Positions 3,675 to 13,471 of a stretch of 36,459 bases of DNA are shown in pieces. Origin of the DNA: a virus. Made by a program: the position numbers and the translations under genes. Positions within the stretch are counted from its first letter, which is position 1. Each line of letters starts with the position of its first letter. The notes under the pieces were generated by a model. It did no database searches. It worked only from the letters and a program-made list of their open reading frames with translations, and was not told where the DNA came from. The stretch spans positions 1 to 36,459 of IMG/VR virus record IMGVR_UViG_3300045284_000170; one strand, written 5' to 3'.

Positions 3675-4799
3675 CTACTCCCCAGGCAATGCTAGTGTCG
3701 GATGGCCACTTTCTCCATTTTCATCTTGAATCTCTACAAACTCTACAACTCGCATTTTTGCAATCTGACCGAAGTTTCCATCTACGGAAACCAAATCACC
3801 AACATTGAAATCCTTGCGATACTCGTATTGAGTAGTACTTGAAATATCAGCACGAGTAATTGTGATTTGCTTTTGGGCTTTAAGTACTTCTTGACCTCTA
3901 ACCCCCATTTTATTGATAATGTCAGCCAAAGCAGTACCGGTTGGGACCGTATCTAAATTATCATCCAAATCACTCGCATCTACAATCATCATTCGTCTGT
4001 CATACTCAACAGGCCCCATATCTACTACCCAGGTAAGATATCGACTTACAACCAACGCGCTATTCTTCATGTCCTTGTTAGTAAACAAGTAATCAGCAGA
4101 ATCAAGATCTCCGCTTTGCCATGAGAAATGAACCAAGTGACTTCTATCAACCCCTGTGTAAAGATAGATTGTCGTCGTCAAGGGAGACCCATCAACACCA
4201 AATTCGTTTCGTCGAGCAGTCTTTATTCCGATTTCATCAACATCAAGAAGCTCATGAACTCGTTCGAGCACTGTTCCACGATCAAACGTACGTGCAGTTA
4301 CCGGACCTGATACTCCACTAATATCGACCTGTGCAACAACGTTGGGAAGTTTATCTCCAGCAACAAGAGGAGGCGTTGTAGAACCCCAAATATGCTGATT
4401 GATCAAATCGTTTGCGTGCTCCCACGTATGAGCAGCAGGAAGAGTGTAATCAGTCAACAAATGCGTGGTAGAAGCTCTTGCTATGTTCATTCCAACGATT
4501 CGTTGTTCAAGAATACTGTCAAACGTTCTGCCAGTAATGGTAAGCGTTGGATCTTCGTCACGAGTTTCATTGATCTCATGATTCTCGACGATCATTACTT
4601 CCAAAGTATCTGCGTGGGAAATAAGAGTTCCTAACGGGAGAAAGTCCCTTAAGCCCACGCTCAGCGCTGATTGAATCTCGAATTCTCCTGGTTCTTTGTA
4701 TCGCTCAGTCCACATAACACTTGTGAAACCATTAATTGCTTGTCCTTCTACCAAAACAGTCGGTCCACCAGTTCCAGGAACAAACTTAAACAAATCCAT
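3675..4799 (-). CDS. Minor tail protein, ReqiPepy6 Gp37-like
   Basis: A 374-residue protein beginning MDLFKFVPGTGGPTVLVEGQ. I chose ATG 4799 because it overlaps the preceding stop as TAATG and follows a G-rich ribosome binding site; a longer frame to 4841 lies inside the upstream gene. The sequence pattern (early RYKEPGEFEI, then LTITGRTFDSILEQRIV, and a C-terminal beta domain with DFNVGDLVSVDG) matches the Siphovirus ReqiPepy6 Gp37-like family. By comparison with other tail-tip genes its product is probably part of the baseplate hub following the distal tail protein. Placed right after Dit, it likely forms the tail tip ring or hub. Confidence 0.85.
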   Translation of the reverse strand: MDLFKFVPGTGGPTVLVEGQAINGFTSVMWTERYKEPGEFEIQSALSVGLRDFLPLGTLISHADTLEVMIVENHEINETRDEDPTLTITGRTFDSILEQRIVGMNIARASTTHLLTDYTLPAAHTWEHANDLINQHIWGSTTPPLVAGDKLPNVVAQVDISGVSGPVTARTFDRGTVLERVHELLDVDEIGIKTARRNEFGVDGSPLTTTIYLYTGVDRSHLVHFSWQSGDLDSADYLFTNKDMKNSALVVSRYLTWVVDMGPVEYDRRMMIVDASDLDDNLDTVPTGTALADIINKMGVRGQEVLKAQKQITITRADISSTTQYEYRKDFNVGDLVSVDGNFGQIAKMRVVEFVEIQDENGESGHPTLALPGE

Positions 4800-5650
4800 T
4801 ATACCCCCCAATAAGCCGCATAATATTGCAAAGAACCCCAATTCAATTTAGGCAAAGTTACAATTTGAAATGTGTTAAATCCTGGAAATATAGTAGGCCA
4901 AATAGATCCTGGCTCGATTTTATCAAGCAAGTGTGTAGTAACTCCACCTCGAACCATATATAAATACCTATTAGTGTACTCGCTGCAGAAATACAAATGG
5001 TCTCCAATAACAAAACCAAAACCACCAGGAGTAACTTTAAAGGTCCACTCAGGATGAGTCGGATCGTCTTGAATGAGGAACGTTGTCGAAGGATCCGTAA
5101 ATATAACATCCATACTGAAACCATGTGGAGCAGTTGACATACTGTCAGGAACCATAATAGGATTAATAGAACTTAGATCTGTTGATTCCATCACCACAGG
5201 ATTAATAGCTCTAAACATCGGATCCTTACACACAATAGTAATTTGTGCTTCTGGTGTCTCTGTGAAATATGGCACTTCGAATTTACTGATAAAGCCTTCA
5301 ATTTTAGCAACTATCGTTGCACCAGAATTGAAATGCAATGTTACCAAACCCGCTCGAGTGGACGAGATGGTTTTATATAGTCTATCTCGTACGTCAGAAT
5401 ATGATTCGTCTATGTTGAATCGAGGATTAAGTACGACTCGTATAACGATTTCTCTTGATTTCATTGCGAAATCAAAAAACCTCGCCTTTGACTGCTTACC
5501 TGTACCGTAAAACCTTGGGACAAGTTCTTCAGCATCCAATCCGACAATTGTACGGACGATATACTGTCCCTGTGGTTCTACGTACTTCAAGCTAAACGTA
5601 AGTGGTTCTTCCAAGGAGGATGAATATAGCGATACATTCGTAACTCTCAT
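4799..5650 (-). CDS. Distal tail protein (Dit-like)
   Basis: A 283-residue protein from ATG 5650, overlapping the tape measure stop as ATGA, with GGAGGAA twelve bases upstream inside that gene. The N-terminal beta domain (VSLYSSSLEEPLTFSLKYVE, then GQYIVRTIVGLDAEELVPRF) and the middle region REIVIRVVLNPRFN fit the siphovirus distal tail protein family. The C-terminal half (about residues 150-283) looks like a separate beta-sandwich, possibly the galectin-like domain common in these proteins. Position between tape measure and the hub protein supports the call. Dit forms a ring joining the tail tube to the tip. Confidence 0.85.
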   Translation of the reverse strand: MRVTNVSLYSSSLEEPLTFSLKYVEPQGQYIVRTIVGLDAEELVPRFYGTGKQSKARFFDFAMKSREIVIRVVLNPRFNIDESYSDVRDRLYKTISSTRAGLVTLHFNSGATIVAKIEGFISKFEVPYFTETPEAQITIVCKDPMFRAINPVVMESTDLSSINPIMVPDSMSTAPHGFSMDVIFTDPSTTFLIQDDPTHPEWTFKVTPGGFGFVIGDHLYFCSEYTNRYLYMVRGGVTTHLLDKIEPGSIWPTIFPGFNTFQIVTLPKLNWGSLQYYAAYWGV

Positions 5651-8600
5651 GGTATCTTCAGTTCCTCCTTCGCTATTGTAATTTGATTACGAGTTTGCTT
5701 GTAAATATCCGCAGTAGATAGCTGTTCTGGAGCATTAATGGTTTGATGGAAGTTGACTTGACCAGTCGTTGGTGTAGTGCTGACTTGCGTACCGGCTTTT
5801 TGTGCATTAACACTAGCAGATATGACATTGGCATTATTAAGTGATGGTTTCAAAGCTTGTGCTGTCATAAGACTAGACATCTTAGCTGCTCCGGATTCAA
5901 TCGCACTCAAATCCAACGTTGGTTTAATAACGGGCTGAAGCTTTTCCAAATCATTAAGTTTATGGTACGCCGCTTCTAGTGCTCGCAACGCAGCATCTTG
6001 ACGGGCTGCATCTGCGGGAGTTCCAAACGTTGCAATCGTGTGATCTTCAGCCATGAACGTACGAGCATGCGCCAAGAAATTCTTACGAGCAGCGGTCCAT
6101 TCTGCTAGCGCTTTCGCTACTCCTTCTTTTGCAGCCATCTTATCAATGAGCGTTTTATTAGCGTTAGACCACCAAGCATCAAGCGTATCCCATTGTTTTT
6201 GCAAACCCATTTTCAAACCAACAACTATGTCTTCTCCAATCGCCATCATTACAAGAGAAGGCGAATGCGAATTCAGTGGTTCTTTAATACCTTTTGTTAT
6301 TTTATCCGGTATAGTTCTAATCCATTTAAAGAGTCCTCCAGGACCATCCCATATAGATTTCATACCATTCCAAAGACCTTGGATAATGTCCATCCCTATC
6401 TGTTCAAGCAAATGTATGGCGTCTGGGAAATTCTCTTTAATCTTTTTTGGTAAATTGAATAGCCAAGTACTCACACTTGCCCATATATCTGAAAGTCCTT
6501 GCCAAAGACCTCTAATAATATCTCCTCCAACGTTCAACAAAAACGTTATTGGATTAGGAATAAAGTTTTTAATTTTACCAGGAATACTTGTGATGAAACT
6601 CCAAGTCTGATTCCAAATAAATACTAGTCCATCCCAAAGCCCTTGAATGATGTCCTTACCAATATTAAGAAGCCAACCAATAGCATTAAGAAATATGCTA
6701 AGAATCTTGGTAGGAATAGTAACGTACCAAATCCAGAGAAGATTCCAAACAAACTGAAGTCCATCCCATAGACCTTGAAGGACTTTCTTACCAACATCAA
6801 GAAGCATGGTACCAGCATTAATAAAGAAGTTCAGAATTTTACCAGGAAGCGAACCGAACCAACTCAGTACTTGTCCAACCGTATCAACCAAACCTTGAAG
6901 CAATCCTAGAATAAGATCTGTACCAATACTAATAAACGACTTCGCAGGAGAATCGATACCAAACAAACTCTTAATCAGATCCAGAATCTTCCCTGGCAAT
7001 TCGGTGAAGAAATCTATCAACATATGCAAATTATTATTGAGTCCTTCTACAAATCCTTCAATGAAAGATATAGCAAGACTTGGGCCAAGTTCGCCCATCA
7101 TTCTTCCACTGTTTTTAGCTATACCCTTCATAACTTCAATAAACAAATTGGTTAGAGAATCAATAATGCGAGGAATTTCTTGCGCCATTGCATCAAGGAA
7201 ACCAACGATTATTTCTCCGACAATAACTACAATTTGCGGTATAGCCTGACGAATTCCATCAAGCAAAGATAGGATGATAAATATACCGGTCTTGATGTAC
7301 TCTTTGACATACGTTCTAACGACTTTAAGACCTTCTTCTATCAATTTACTAAACAACTTACCGACCTTTGGAACCAATTTAATAATCACATCAATGAAAG
7401 ATCCAAGAAGTTTTCCAGCCGCTGCTGCTATCTTTGGAGCTTGTTCTGCAATCAGAACAAATGAATCTATGAATCCTTGAACTATTTCCGCAACTAGCCT
7501 AGGAATTATTGTGGATATAACGCCAAGAGCCTCTACCGCAGATTCCGCTCCCTTCTTACCCATCTTAGAAAAGGTTTCTAGTGCCTTAGCTGCAAAATAT
7601 GCACCAGCACCCATTAGAGCAAAGCCGCCACCAATCAATAGCAAAGCAAGGCCAAGACCCTCCAATGCTGCGATAAGTCCTGATGCTGATAGAAGACCGG
7701 CAGCTGCTGCAAGAACACCTATAACCACAACCATTCCAAGCAAACCCTTTAACAAATCCGCAAATGGAATGGATGCAAAGGTTTTAAGAACGATCGCCAA
7801 CACTAGCAAAGCACCGGAAATCATCAATAGCGCTTGTGCACCTGGAACAGCTAGTTCCGCACCTTCCATAGCACCGATTAGAATACTCAAAATTACAGTC
7901 ATAGTTGTAACTGCTGTTAGAATTTGAGCAATAGACAACTTTGCAATAATTTCCATTGCCTTAGCCAATAGAAGAAGAGCGACAGATACAATTATTACAC
8001 CCTTAGCTTTTTGCTCCATCTTTTTTGGCATTTGTTTCATAGCTATAGCAATACCAAGAAGACCGAGAGTAGCTGTTCCAAGACCCTTGGCTAGCTGTTC
8101 GACGTCCATATCAGCGAACTTTCGAACTGCGAATCCAAGAACAATCAAAGCAAACGAAAGGTGTAGAACGGATAGACCTTTTCTATCTACATCATCTGGA
8201 ATGTAATTCAGGGCAAGAACAAGTGCTCCAATAGAACCTGCCGCAGCCCCAAGACCTTGCGCTAATGCTACCGGATCCATACCAGCAAATTTCTTTACTG
8301 CTATAGCAAGAATGTTTACAGAAATACCAAGTGCCAACAAAACAGTAGCAACTTTGTACATGTCCGGAAGCTTTTTCTTTAATAGATCTACAAAACCAAC
8401 AAATCCTAGAAGCATAGCTCCAACGCCAACCAAACCTCGTGCCAATTCATCCCAACTAAGACCGGACAACAGTCTTGCTGTACCAGCTAGAATAAATAGA
8501 GCACCGGATACGATGAGCAAAGCACCTGCCAGTACGGTGAATTTAATAACATCCTTTGCGCCGATATCCATCTTCTGAACCAGCGCAAACGCACCCATCA

Positions 8601-11037
8601 ACTCACCAAAACCGACAGCCATTGCAGTCAACGCTTTGCTCAAAGCGACAGAATCGATGAGAGACAATGCAATCAAAGAGAGAGTCAATATTCCCATCGC
8701 ATAAGCAATATTCAGAATTGCTTGGGATTTGATCTGCGTCTGTAGAGCTTTAAGAACTCCAAGAAGCTGCTGGAATACCGCACCAATCTTCTTGAAGAGT
8801 CCTCCACCAATATCGAATAGATAGCCCTTCTTAAAGAATTTCCTAATAGTGATCAGAATTGCACCAAGAAGACCGACATTAATGATGTCAAGAACGTTGT
8901 TGAAATCTCCCTTGCCCATAGCACCAGCAATCGCTGAGCCAAGATTCACAAAGAAGTTCTTAAGCTCTTCGCCAATCTTGCTTAGAGTATCCCAAACCTT
9001 ACTAAAACCAGCCGCAAACTTATCCCAGAGAGTACTAAGAGTCTTAACCCTTTGCCCAACTCGTCCCGTAGCAGCGCCGAGTTTATCTGGAACGCCGGTA
9101 TTGCCCATTATACCGAATAGACTCTTAATTTTATCTACCAAGTCTTTAATGAAAGGAATTGGGTTTTTTATGAAGTCACTAAACGAACCAAGATTACTGA
9201 CAAAATCGACTATTTTTGATCCAACATCTGCAAATATGGGACCGAGATAATCGGCTACGAGTCCTACAAAGTCTTTAATTGGTGGGATTACCGATATGAC
9301 AGCATCACCAATCGCACCAAAGAAATCAGCAATACCACCGCCCTTGACAAGGAACTGCTGTAGAGCGAAGACAATATCACCAATATGAGCAGCAAATCCA
9401 AGTAGTCCTGGTCCGGCAAGACCCACCAGAGCTTTAGCTATCCTGACTATTAATTTAACGCCTTCTTTGAGAACCGTCCAACCAATAGACAAAGCAGCAA
9501 AGAAACCTTTGAACACTCTATTTAGATTAACGACTGTTTTACCACTAGGTCTCAAAGCCTTTGCAAACTTTTCGAATGCCAAGGTCATCATAAGAAGTTG
9601 CTTGACTGTTGTTCGTGGGAAGACTTGTCTAAAAGCCAATCTGATTGGATTGAAAGCTCTTTGTAAATTAAAGAAAGCAGTCTGGAGACCCTTAAGGAGT
9701 GTTGTACGCCCTCCAAACGCCTTCCAACCTTTGAGCAAATCATTACGAGCTTTTGCTTGATTACTTATAACTTTACCAATGAAATTATTGACACCTGTCC
9801 AAAGTTTCTTGGCTTCTTCGAAGTTACCAATTACTAAACCAAAAGTATCGGCCCAACCTGTACCGATCGCTTCTTTAATTGTTCCAAGCAATTGCGTGAA
9901 CGTCTTTACTTGAGTAGCAGCATCGCTAGCAAGTTTTGCAGTCTTCATGATTGCATCAGCTTGCGTCGACGTATACCCTTTAGCAACCAGCTGCGCTTTG
10001 CTCATGTCACCCGTAAAGGTCTGCAAAGATTGAGCCAATACCTTAGAGGTGATTGCGCCTGTAGACATCCACTCTTTGAAGTTTCCGCCCTTTTTCTTCC
10101 AGTCTTCGAAGGTTTGCCCAATAGGAACATTCTTAACCGTATGCAAAGCCTTGGCGGTATCGAACAAGGACTTTTGAAATGCCTCACCGCCCATACCAGA
10201 GTTTACAACCGAAATCCAGTCTTGTGCTTTCACAGACCCAGATGCCATGGCTTGTGAAAGCTGATACATCGCAGAAGATGCTTGGTCTGCCGTTGAACCA
10301 GACATTGCTGCAAGGTTAGCGATACCTTTAATTGCCATAGTTGATTCATCAAGACCAACACCAGCAGCAGTGAATGTACCAATGTTCTTAGCCATTTGGC
10401 TAAAGTTGTAAATAGTCTTATCGGAATATGTATTAAGCTCGTTAAGAGATTTGTTTACATCAGCAAGAGTACTGCCTTTGTTAGCTGTGTTAGCTAGGAT
10501 GGTTTGAATTGACCCGATGTTAGTTTCGTATTCTCGATAACCATCAAGAATTGGATCAAGCGAAAGGGATTTAATAATTTGGCCACCAGCTGCCATTGCA
10601 GTAGTTGTGATGTTAGAAAGAGCTGTAATAGCAACCGTGCTTACACCAAGAAATTTTGCGCTAACGCCTTGAATGGTGGTGCCAACATGACCCATGCCAG
10701 CGTCAACTTTACCAGCAGCACTTTGAACGTTACTTAAACCTTTTATGGCTGATGGAAATTTCAACGCTGTATCAAGGTTCTTAGCGTTTGTTGTTGAATT
10801 CTTTACTTTGGCATCCATTTCTACAAATTTTGTATTAACACCAGCAACACTAGCACCTATATGACTAAAATTAACCTTCTTACCAGCTTCCTGAATACCG
10901 ATGAGACCTTTCTGAGCTCCTTCAAGCTTCAGTGCTTTGTCAAGTTTCTGAAGACTGTCTAGCGTAGAATTTACTTTGGTATCAAAAGCTTTATTATCGA
11001 ACTCCATTCGTACGACGCGATTGTCTACACTAGGCAT
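5647..11037 (-). CDS. Tail tape measure protein
   Basis: A 1796-residue protein, by far the longest gene, from ATG 11037 behind GGAGGTGAGG and overlapping the previous stop. Residues about 170-420 (DPILDGYREYETNIGSIQTI and on through the SSAMYQLSQAMASG region) match the conserved N-terminal tape-measure core. Residues about 760-1180 are very hydrophobic and built of roughly 57-residue repeats with a KFAxMDxxxLAxGLG pattern. Residues about 1380-1600 hold five units of about 44 residues with GLWxGL and IPxKI. At about 1.5 angstrom per residue a tail near 270 nm is expected. It sets tail length and probably helps DNA enter the cell. No peptidase or lysozyme domain seen. Confidence 0.95.
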   Translation of the reverse strand: MPSVDNRVVRMEFDNKAFDTKVNSTLDSLQKLDKALKLEGAQKGLIGIQEAGKKVNFSHIGASVAGVNTKFVEMDAKVKNSTTNAKNLDTALKFPSAIKGLSNVQSAAGKVDAGMGHVGTTIQGVSAKFLGVSTVAITALSNITTTAMAAGGQIIKSLSLDPILDGYREYETNIGSIQTILANTANKGSTLADVNKSLNELNTYSDKTIYNFSQMAKNIGTFTAAGVGLDESTMAIKGIANLAAMSGSTADQASSAMYQLSQAMASGSVKAQDWISVVNSGMGGEAFQKSLFDTAKALHTVKNVPIGQTFEDWKKKGGNFKEWMSTGAITSKVLAQSLQTFTGDMSKAQLVAKGYTSTQADAIMKTAKLASDAATQVKTFTQLLGTIKEAIGTGWADTFGLVIGNFEEAKKLWTGVNNFIGKVISNQAKARNDLLKGWKAFGGRTTLLKGLQTAFFNLQRAFNPIRLAFRQVFPRTTVKQLLMMTLAFEKFAKALRPSGKTVVNLNRVFKGFFAALSIGWTVLKEGVKLIVRIAKALVGLAGPGLLGFAAHIGDIVFALQQFLVKGGGIADFFGAIGDAVISVIPPIKDFVGLVADYLGPIFADVGSKIVDFVSNLGSFSDFIKNPIPFIKDLVDKIKSLFGIMGNTGVPDKLGAATGRVGQRVKTLSTLWDKFAAGFSKVWDTLSKIGEELKNFFVNLGSAIAGAMGKGDFNNVLDIINVGLLGAILITIRKFFKKGYLFDIGGGLFKKIGAVFQQLLGVLKALQTQIKSQAILNIAYAMGILTLSLIALSLIDSVALSKALTAMAVGFGELMGAFALVQKMDIGAKDVIKFTVLAGALLIVSGALFILAGTARLLSGLSWDELARGLVGVGAMLLGFVGFVDLLKKKLPDMYKVATVLLALGISVNILAIAVKKFAGMDPVALAQGLGAAAGSIGALVLALNYIPDDVDRKGLSVLHLSFALIVLGFAVRKFADMDVEQLAKGLGTATLGLLGIAIAMKQMPKKMEQKAKGVIIVSVALLLLAKAMEIIAKLSIAQILTAVTTMTVILSILIGAMEGAELAVPGAQALLMISGALLVLAIVLKTFASIPFADLLKGLLGMVVVIGVLAAAAGLLSASGLIAALEGLGLALLLIGGGFALMGAGAYFAAKALETFSKMGKKGAESAVEALGVISTIIPRLVAEIVQGFIDSFVLIAEQAPKIAAAAGKLLGSFIDVIIKLVPKVGKLFSKLIEEGLKVVRTYVKEYIKTGIFIILSLLDGIRQAIPQIVVIVGEIIVGFLDAMAQEIPRIIDSLTNLFIEVMKGIAKNSGRMMGELGPSLAISFIEGFVEGLNNNLHMLIDFFTELPGKILDLIKSLFGIDSPAKSFISIGTDLILGLLQGLVDTVGQVLSWFGSLPGKILNFFINAGTMLLDVGKKVLQGLWDGLQFVWNLLWIWYVTIPTKILSIFLNAIGWLLNIGKDIIQGLWDGLVFIWNQTWSFITSIPGKIKNFIPNPITFLLNVGGDIIRGLWQGLSDIWASVSTWLFNLPKKIKENFPDAIHLLEQIGMDIIQGLWNGMKSIWDGPGGLFKWIRTIPDKITKGIKEPLNSHSPSLVMMAIGEDIVVGLKMGLQKQWDTLDAWWSNANKTLIDKMAAKEGVAKALAEWTAARKNFLAHARTFMAEDHTIATFGTPADAARQDAALRALEAAYHKLNDLEKLQPVIKPTLDLSAIESGAAKMSSLMTAQALKPSLNNANVISASVNAQKAGTQVSTTPTTGQVNFHQTINAPEQLSTADIYKQTRNQITIAKEELKIP

Positions 11038-11407
11038 TCCTCACCTCCGTCCAAATATCGTTGACGATCTTGTCAAACAAAGGTCTCATAGCTGGATTAA
11101 CATAATCGATTCCCTCTACCCATCCACCGGTACCAGTACCATGACCATATTGGATGATTACTGCAATATTAACTTCACCTTCTCTGTGTGTGTTGAACCA
11201 GTTAATGGAATGTCGATTACCATGATTATTTACTTTGTAACCCCAAGATTCAGCAGTCTCTCCGGTATCTCTAGGAGTTGCTCCGGACAAAAGATCAACA
11301 CCTTGTCGTCCGTAACGATCCAGAGTCTCAAATATGCGCCCGCTCTTCATAGTCTCTAAGAACTTAAGCGTCTTATCGAACGAGCCAGTGGACTTAGCGC
11401 TAATCAT
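11030..11407 (-). CDS. HK97 gp10-like tail or neck protein
   Basis: A 125-residue protein from ATG 11407, starting three bases after the previous stop with no strong ribosome binding site, so re-initiation is likely. The pattern GATPRDTGETAESW followed by a strand-rich half and VNPAMRPLFDKIVNDI matches the HK97 gp10-like family, whose members act at the head-tail joint or tail end. In most siphophages this gene lies before the major tail protein; here it lies directly before the tape measure. The family call rests on pattern recognition of a few motifs. Confidence 0.65.
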   Translation of the reverse strand: MISAKSTGSFDKTLKFLETMKSGRIFETLDRYGRQGVDLLSGATPRDTGETAESWGYKVNNHGNRHSINWFNTHREGEVNIAVIIQYGHGTGTGGWVEGIDYVNPAMRPLFDKIVNDIWTEVRNA

Positions 11408-11409
11408 GA

Positions 11410-12492
11410 CTAAAAACGTTCGAGAATTTGGTAATAACCAGGATAATCAGGGCCAGCACTCATGAGAAACGTTCCTGGCGTACCAACATCTACGTGAGCT
11501 GACAAGTGAAGTGTTTGGGATCCGGTTGGTAGACCCATCGGAAACATAAACTCACATCTTTCTGCATAAGCAGCTAGACGAATAGTAAAATGAGCTTCTC
11601 CATAAAGATTAGGACTACTGGTAGGAATATCGTCGCCAACTTTAATTACCAAAGACAAATCATTTGCGCTAGCATCAATCCGACACCCAAATTTAACAGT
11701 GTACTTACGTCCGGAAACTACTGTAAACGTTCGTGAATATCCAGGAATTTCAATTTCTGTAGTACCAATAGATCCACTATTAGTTGTACGAATAATTTCG
11801 TGAAGAATACGTTCCTGACCAGTCTTAGATAGAACCCAAGCGGAACCAGACCAATAATACTCAAGATTAGTGTCGGTTTCGTAAATCGTAAAACCTTCGT
11901 CTGTCGAAGTCAATGCCGTTGGGCGAGTAGTACTAGTACAAGTAAATCGTCCTTGGAGTTGCCATGCACTTCCGATCCAAGTTCTTACAAGATTAGTATC
12001 AGTCTCGTAAATTTGAGCGCCCTCATCCGTAGTAGTCAAACCAGACGGACGAGTGGTACTTGTACAGATACTTTTTGGAAGAATGTTCCATGCACTACCA
12101 GACCATTTGTACAGGAAATTAGTATTGGTTTCATAAATGAGCGTGCCTTCGTCAGAAACACCCAAACCAGACGGACGAGTTGTACTAGTACAAATCACGT
12201 ACTCTTGAAGCCTCCAACGAGTACCCGTCCACGTTCGAGTAAGAGCCGTGTCGGTTTCATAAATAGTAGTACCATGATCTCCCACAACCATAGCGGGACG
12301 AGTGGTACTAGTACAAATAATGTGTCCACTACCAGCCGGGCCTACCGGACCTCTAACGTTTCCTGCACTAATGTCTGATCCGCCTCGAGTGTGCAAATGC
12401 AGAATATCACCAACAACATTACCAGAAATAACCGTAGCGTTTTCCATTGTAATCATTCGATCTTTGGTAAGACCAGTTACCGTGGTAGCCAT
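11410..12492 (-). CDS. Tail-associated repeat protein with four CTSTTRP modules
   Basis: A 360-residue protein from ATG 12492, overlapping the preceding gene by 16 bases, with AAGGTGACAT upstream. Residues about 1-57 form an N-terminal attachment part ending in a short GPVGPAGSG collagen-like piece. Then four tandem units of about 42 residues follow, each with CTSTTRP, a DEG- or DHG-xxIYETxT segment and WxGxxW. A C-terminal beta domain (about 235-360) could be a carbohydrate-binding jelly roll. Units like this are common in phage fibres and surface decorations. Its place in the tail block suggests a structural or host-recognition protein on the tail. Confidence 0.7.
   Translation of the reverse strand: MATTVTGLTKDRMITMENATVISGNVVGDILHLHTRGGSDISAGNVRGPVGPAGSGHIICTSTTRPAMVVGDHGTTIYETDTALTRTWTGTRWRLQEYVICTSTTRPSGLGVSDEGTLIYETNTNFLYKWSGSAWNILPKSICTSTTRPSGLTTTDEGAQIYETDTNLVRTWIGSAWQLQGRFTCTSTTRPTALTSTDEGFTIYETDTNLEYYWSGSAWVLSKTGQERILHEIIRTTNSGSIGTTEIEIPGYSRTFTVVSGRKYTVKFGCRIDASANDLSLVIKVGDDIPTSSPNLYGEAHFTIRLAAYAERCEFMFPMGLPTGSQTLHLSAHVDVGTPGTFLMSAGPDYPGYYQILERF
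11802..12325 (-). repeat. Four tandem coding repeats of about 126 bp
   Basis: The four CTSTTRP modules of the tail-associated repeat protein are also visible as DNA: near-identical cores around TACTAGTACAA recur at about 11930, 12057, 12183 and 12304, spaced 121-127 bp. Confidence 0.7.
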
Positions 12493-13463
12493 ATGTCACC
12501 TTCATTCTTGTCGCTACTGGTGATCGTATAGGTATCGGCGTCCAAATATGTCGCCGTATCAGTTTCGATTTGGAACGTAGTCGGATTAATCATAGTAATA
12601 ACACCATCGATTGGCGAAGATGCTGTCCATGTACCGTCGCCATTGTCAGTAATAACAAGACGATTCCAACTTCTAATGAAAGACGCCAACGCTTTCAATG
12701 ATGGCAAATATGCGTCATTAGCACTACTAGAAATTGTGTATGTATCCGGATCCAAATATACAGCAGTGCTTGATTCGATTTCAAATTCTCCATCACCAGT
12801 CAATGTGATTACATCTTCGACGGGAGAATATGCAGTCCACGTACCATCACCGTGATCTGTGATTGTTAATTCATCACTACTGGTTGCTCCATAAAGAATT
12901 TCTTCTAGATCCGCAAGCAAATATGGATCAATTCGAGTACTGTCGATAACAACGTGAGCTGTTGGACGATAGCCTTCAATTTCTTCGGGAATTGCACTAA
13001 TCGTCCATTCAAATTCGACAGGCTCTATGCTATCACCCAAAGTTTGGTAACTCTTCTGAGATGGAACAACAATTAAATTGTATAGAAGATGAATCTTGTA
13101 ACCCTTTTCAATTCCAATAATGTCGTCTCCGACGTTAGTTCGATATGACAAGCCAAACGCTCTATGAGGTGGCTGATTTAGAACGAAAAATCCAGCTTGA
13201 TCTTCCATACTTCCTTCGTATGGCTCAAACTCATCTGGATAAGTATAAGCGGTTATCGTAGCGGTGAAATCTCCTTGAGTTACAATGTCATCGAACTTAA
13301 CGCCATCAAAGTAAATAGGCTCCGTACTATCGGATTGATTATTATCAACTGAGATGAGTCCATTCCAAGCAACTCCATGACCATCCGCTTTGTAAAGAAC
13401 GCCTTTACTTACACCCGTTTCGAATAAACGTTCACCGACTTGATCCCAAGTAAGCGTAGCCAC
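12477..13463 (-). CDS. Second major-tail-protein paralogue with duplicated C-terminal domain
   Basis: A 328-residue protein from GTG 13463, three bases after AGGAGGTTAA. The first 195 residues are clearly related to the 219-residue protein at 14033-14692: both start with a (T/V)WDQVGERLxETGV segment and share GVAWNGL, AYTYPxEF and FGLSYRT. The C-terminus adds two copies of a roughly 55-residue beta domain (TWTAYSPVEDVITL near 208, TWTASSPIDGVITM near 278), probably Ig-like decorations. It could form part of the tail tube, a distal tube segment or a decorating ring. The chaperone gene lies between it and its paralogue. Confidence 0.75.
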   Translation of the reverse strand: MATLTWDQVGERLFETGVSKGVLYKADGHGVAWNGLISVDNNQSDSTEPIYFDGVKFDDIVTQGDFTATITAYTYPDEFEPYEGSMEDQAGFFVLNQPPHRAFGLSYRTNVGDDIIGIEKGYKIHLLYNLIVVPSQKSYQTLGDSIEPVEFEWTISAIPEEIEGYRPTAHVVIDSTRIDPYLLADLEEILYGATSSDELTITDHGDGTWTAYSPVEDVITLTGDGEFEIESSTAVYLDPDTYTISSSANDAYLPSLKALASFIRSWNRLVITDNGDGTWTASSPIDGVITMINPTTFQIETDTATYLDADTYTITSSDKNEGDIWLPR

Positions 13464-13471
13464 TTAACCTC

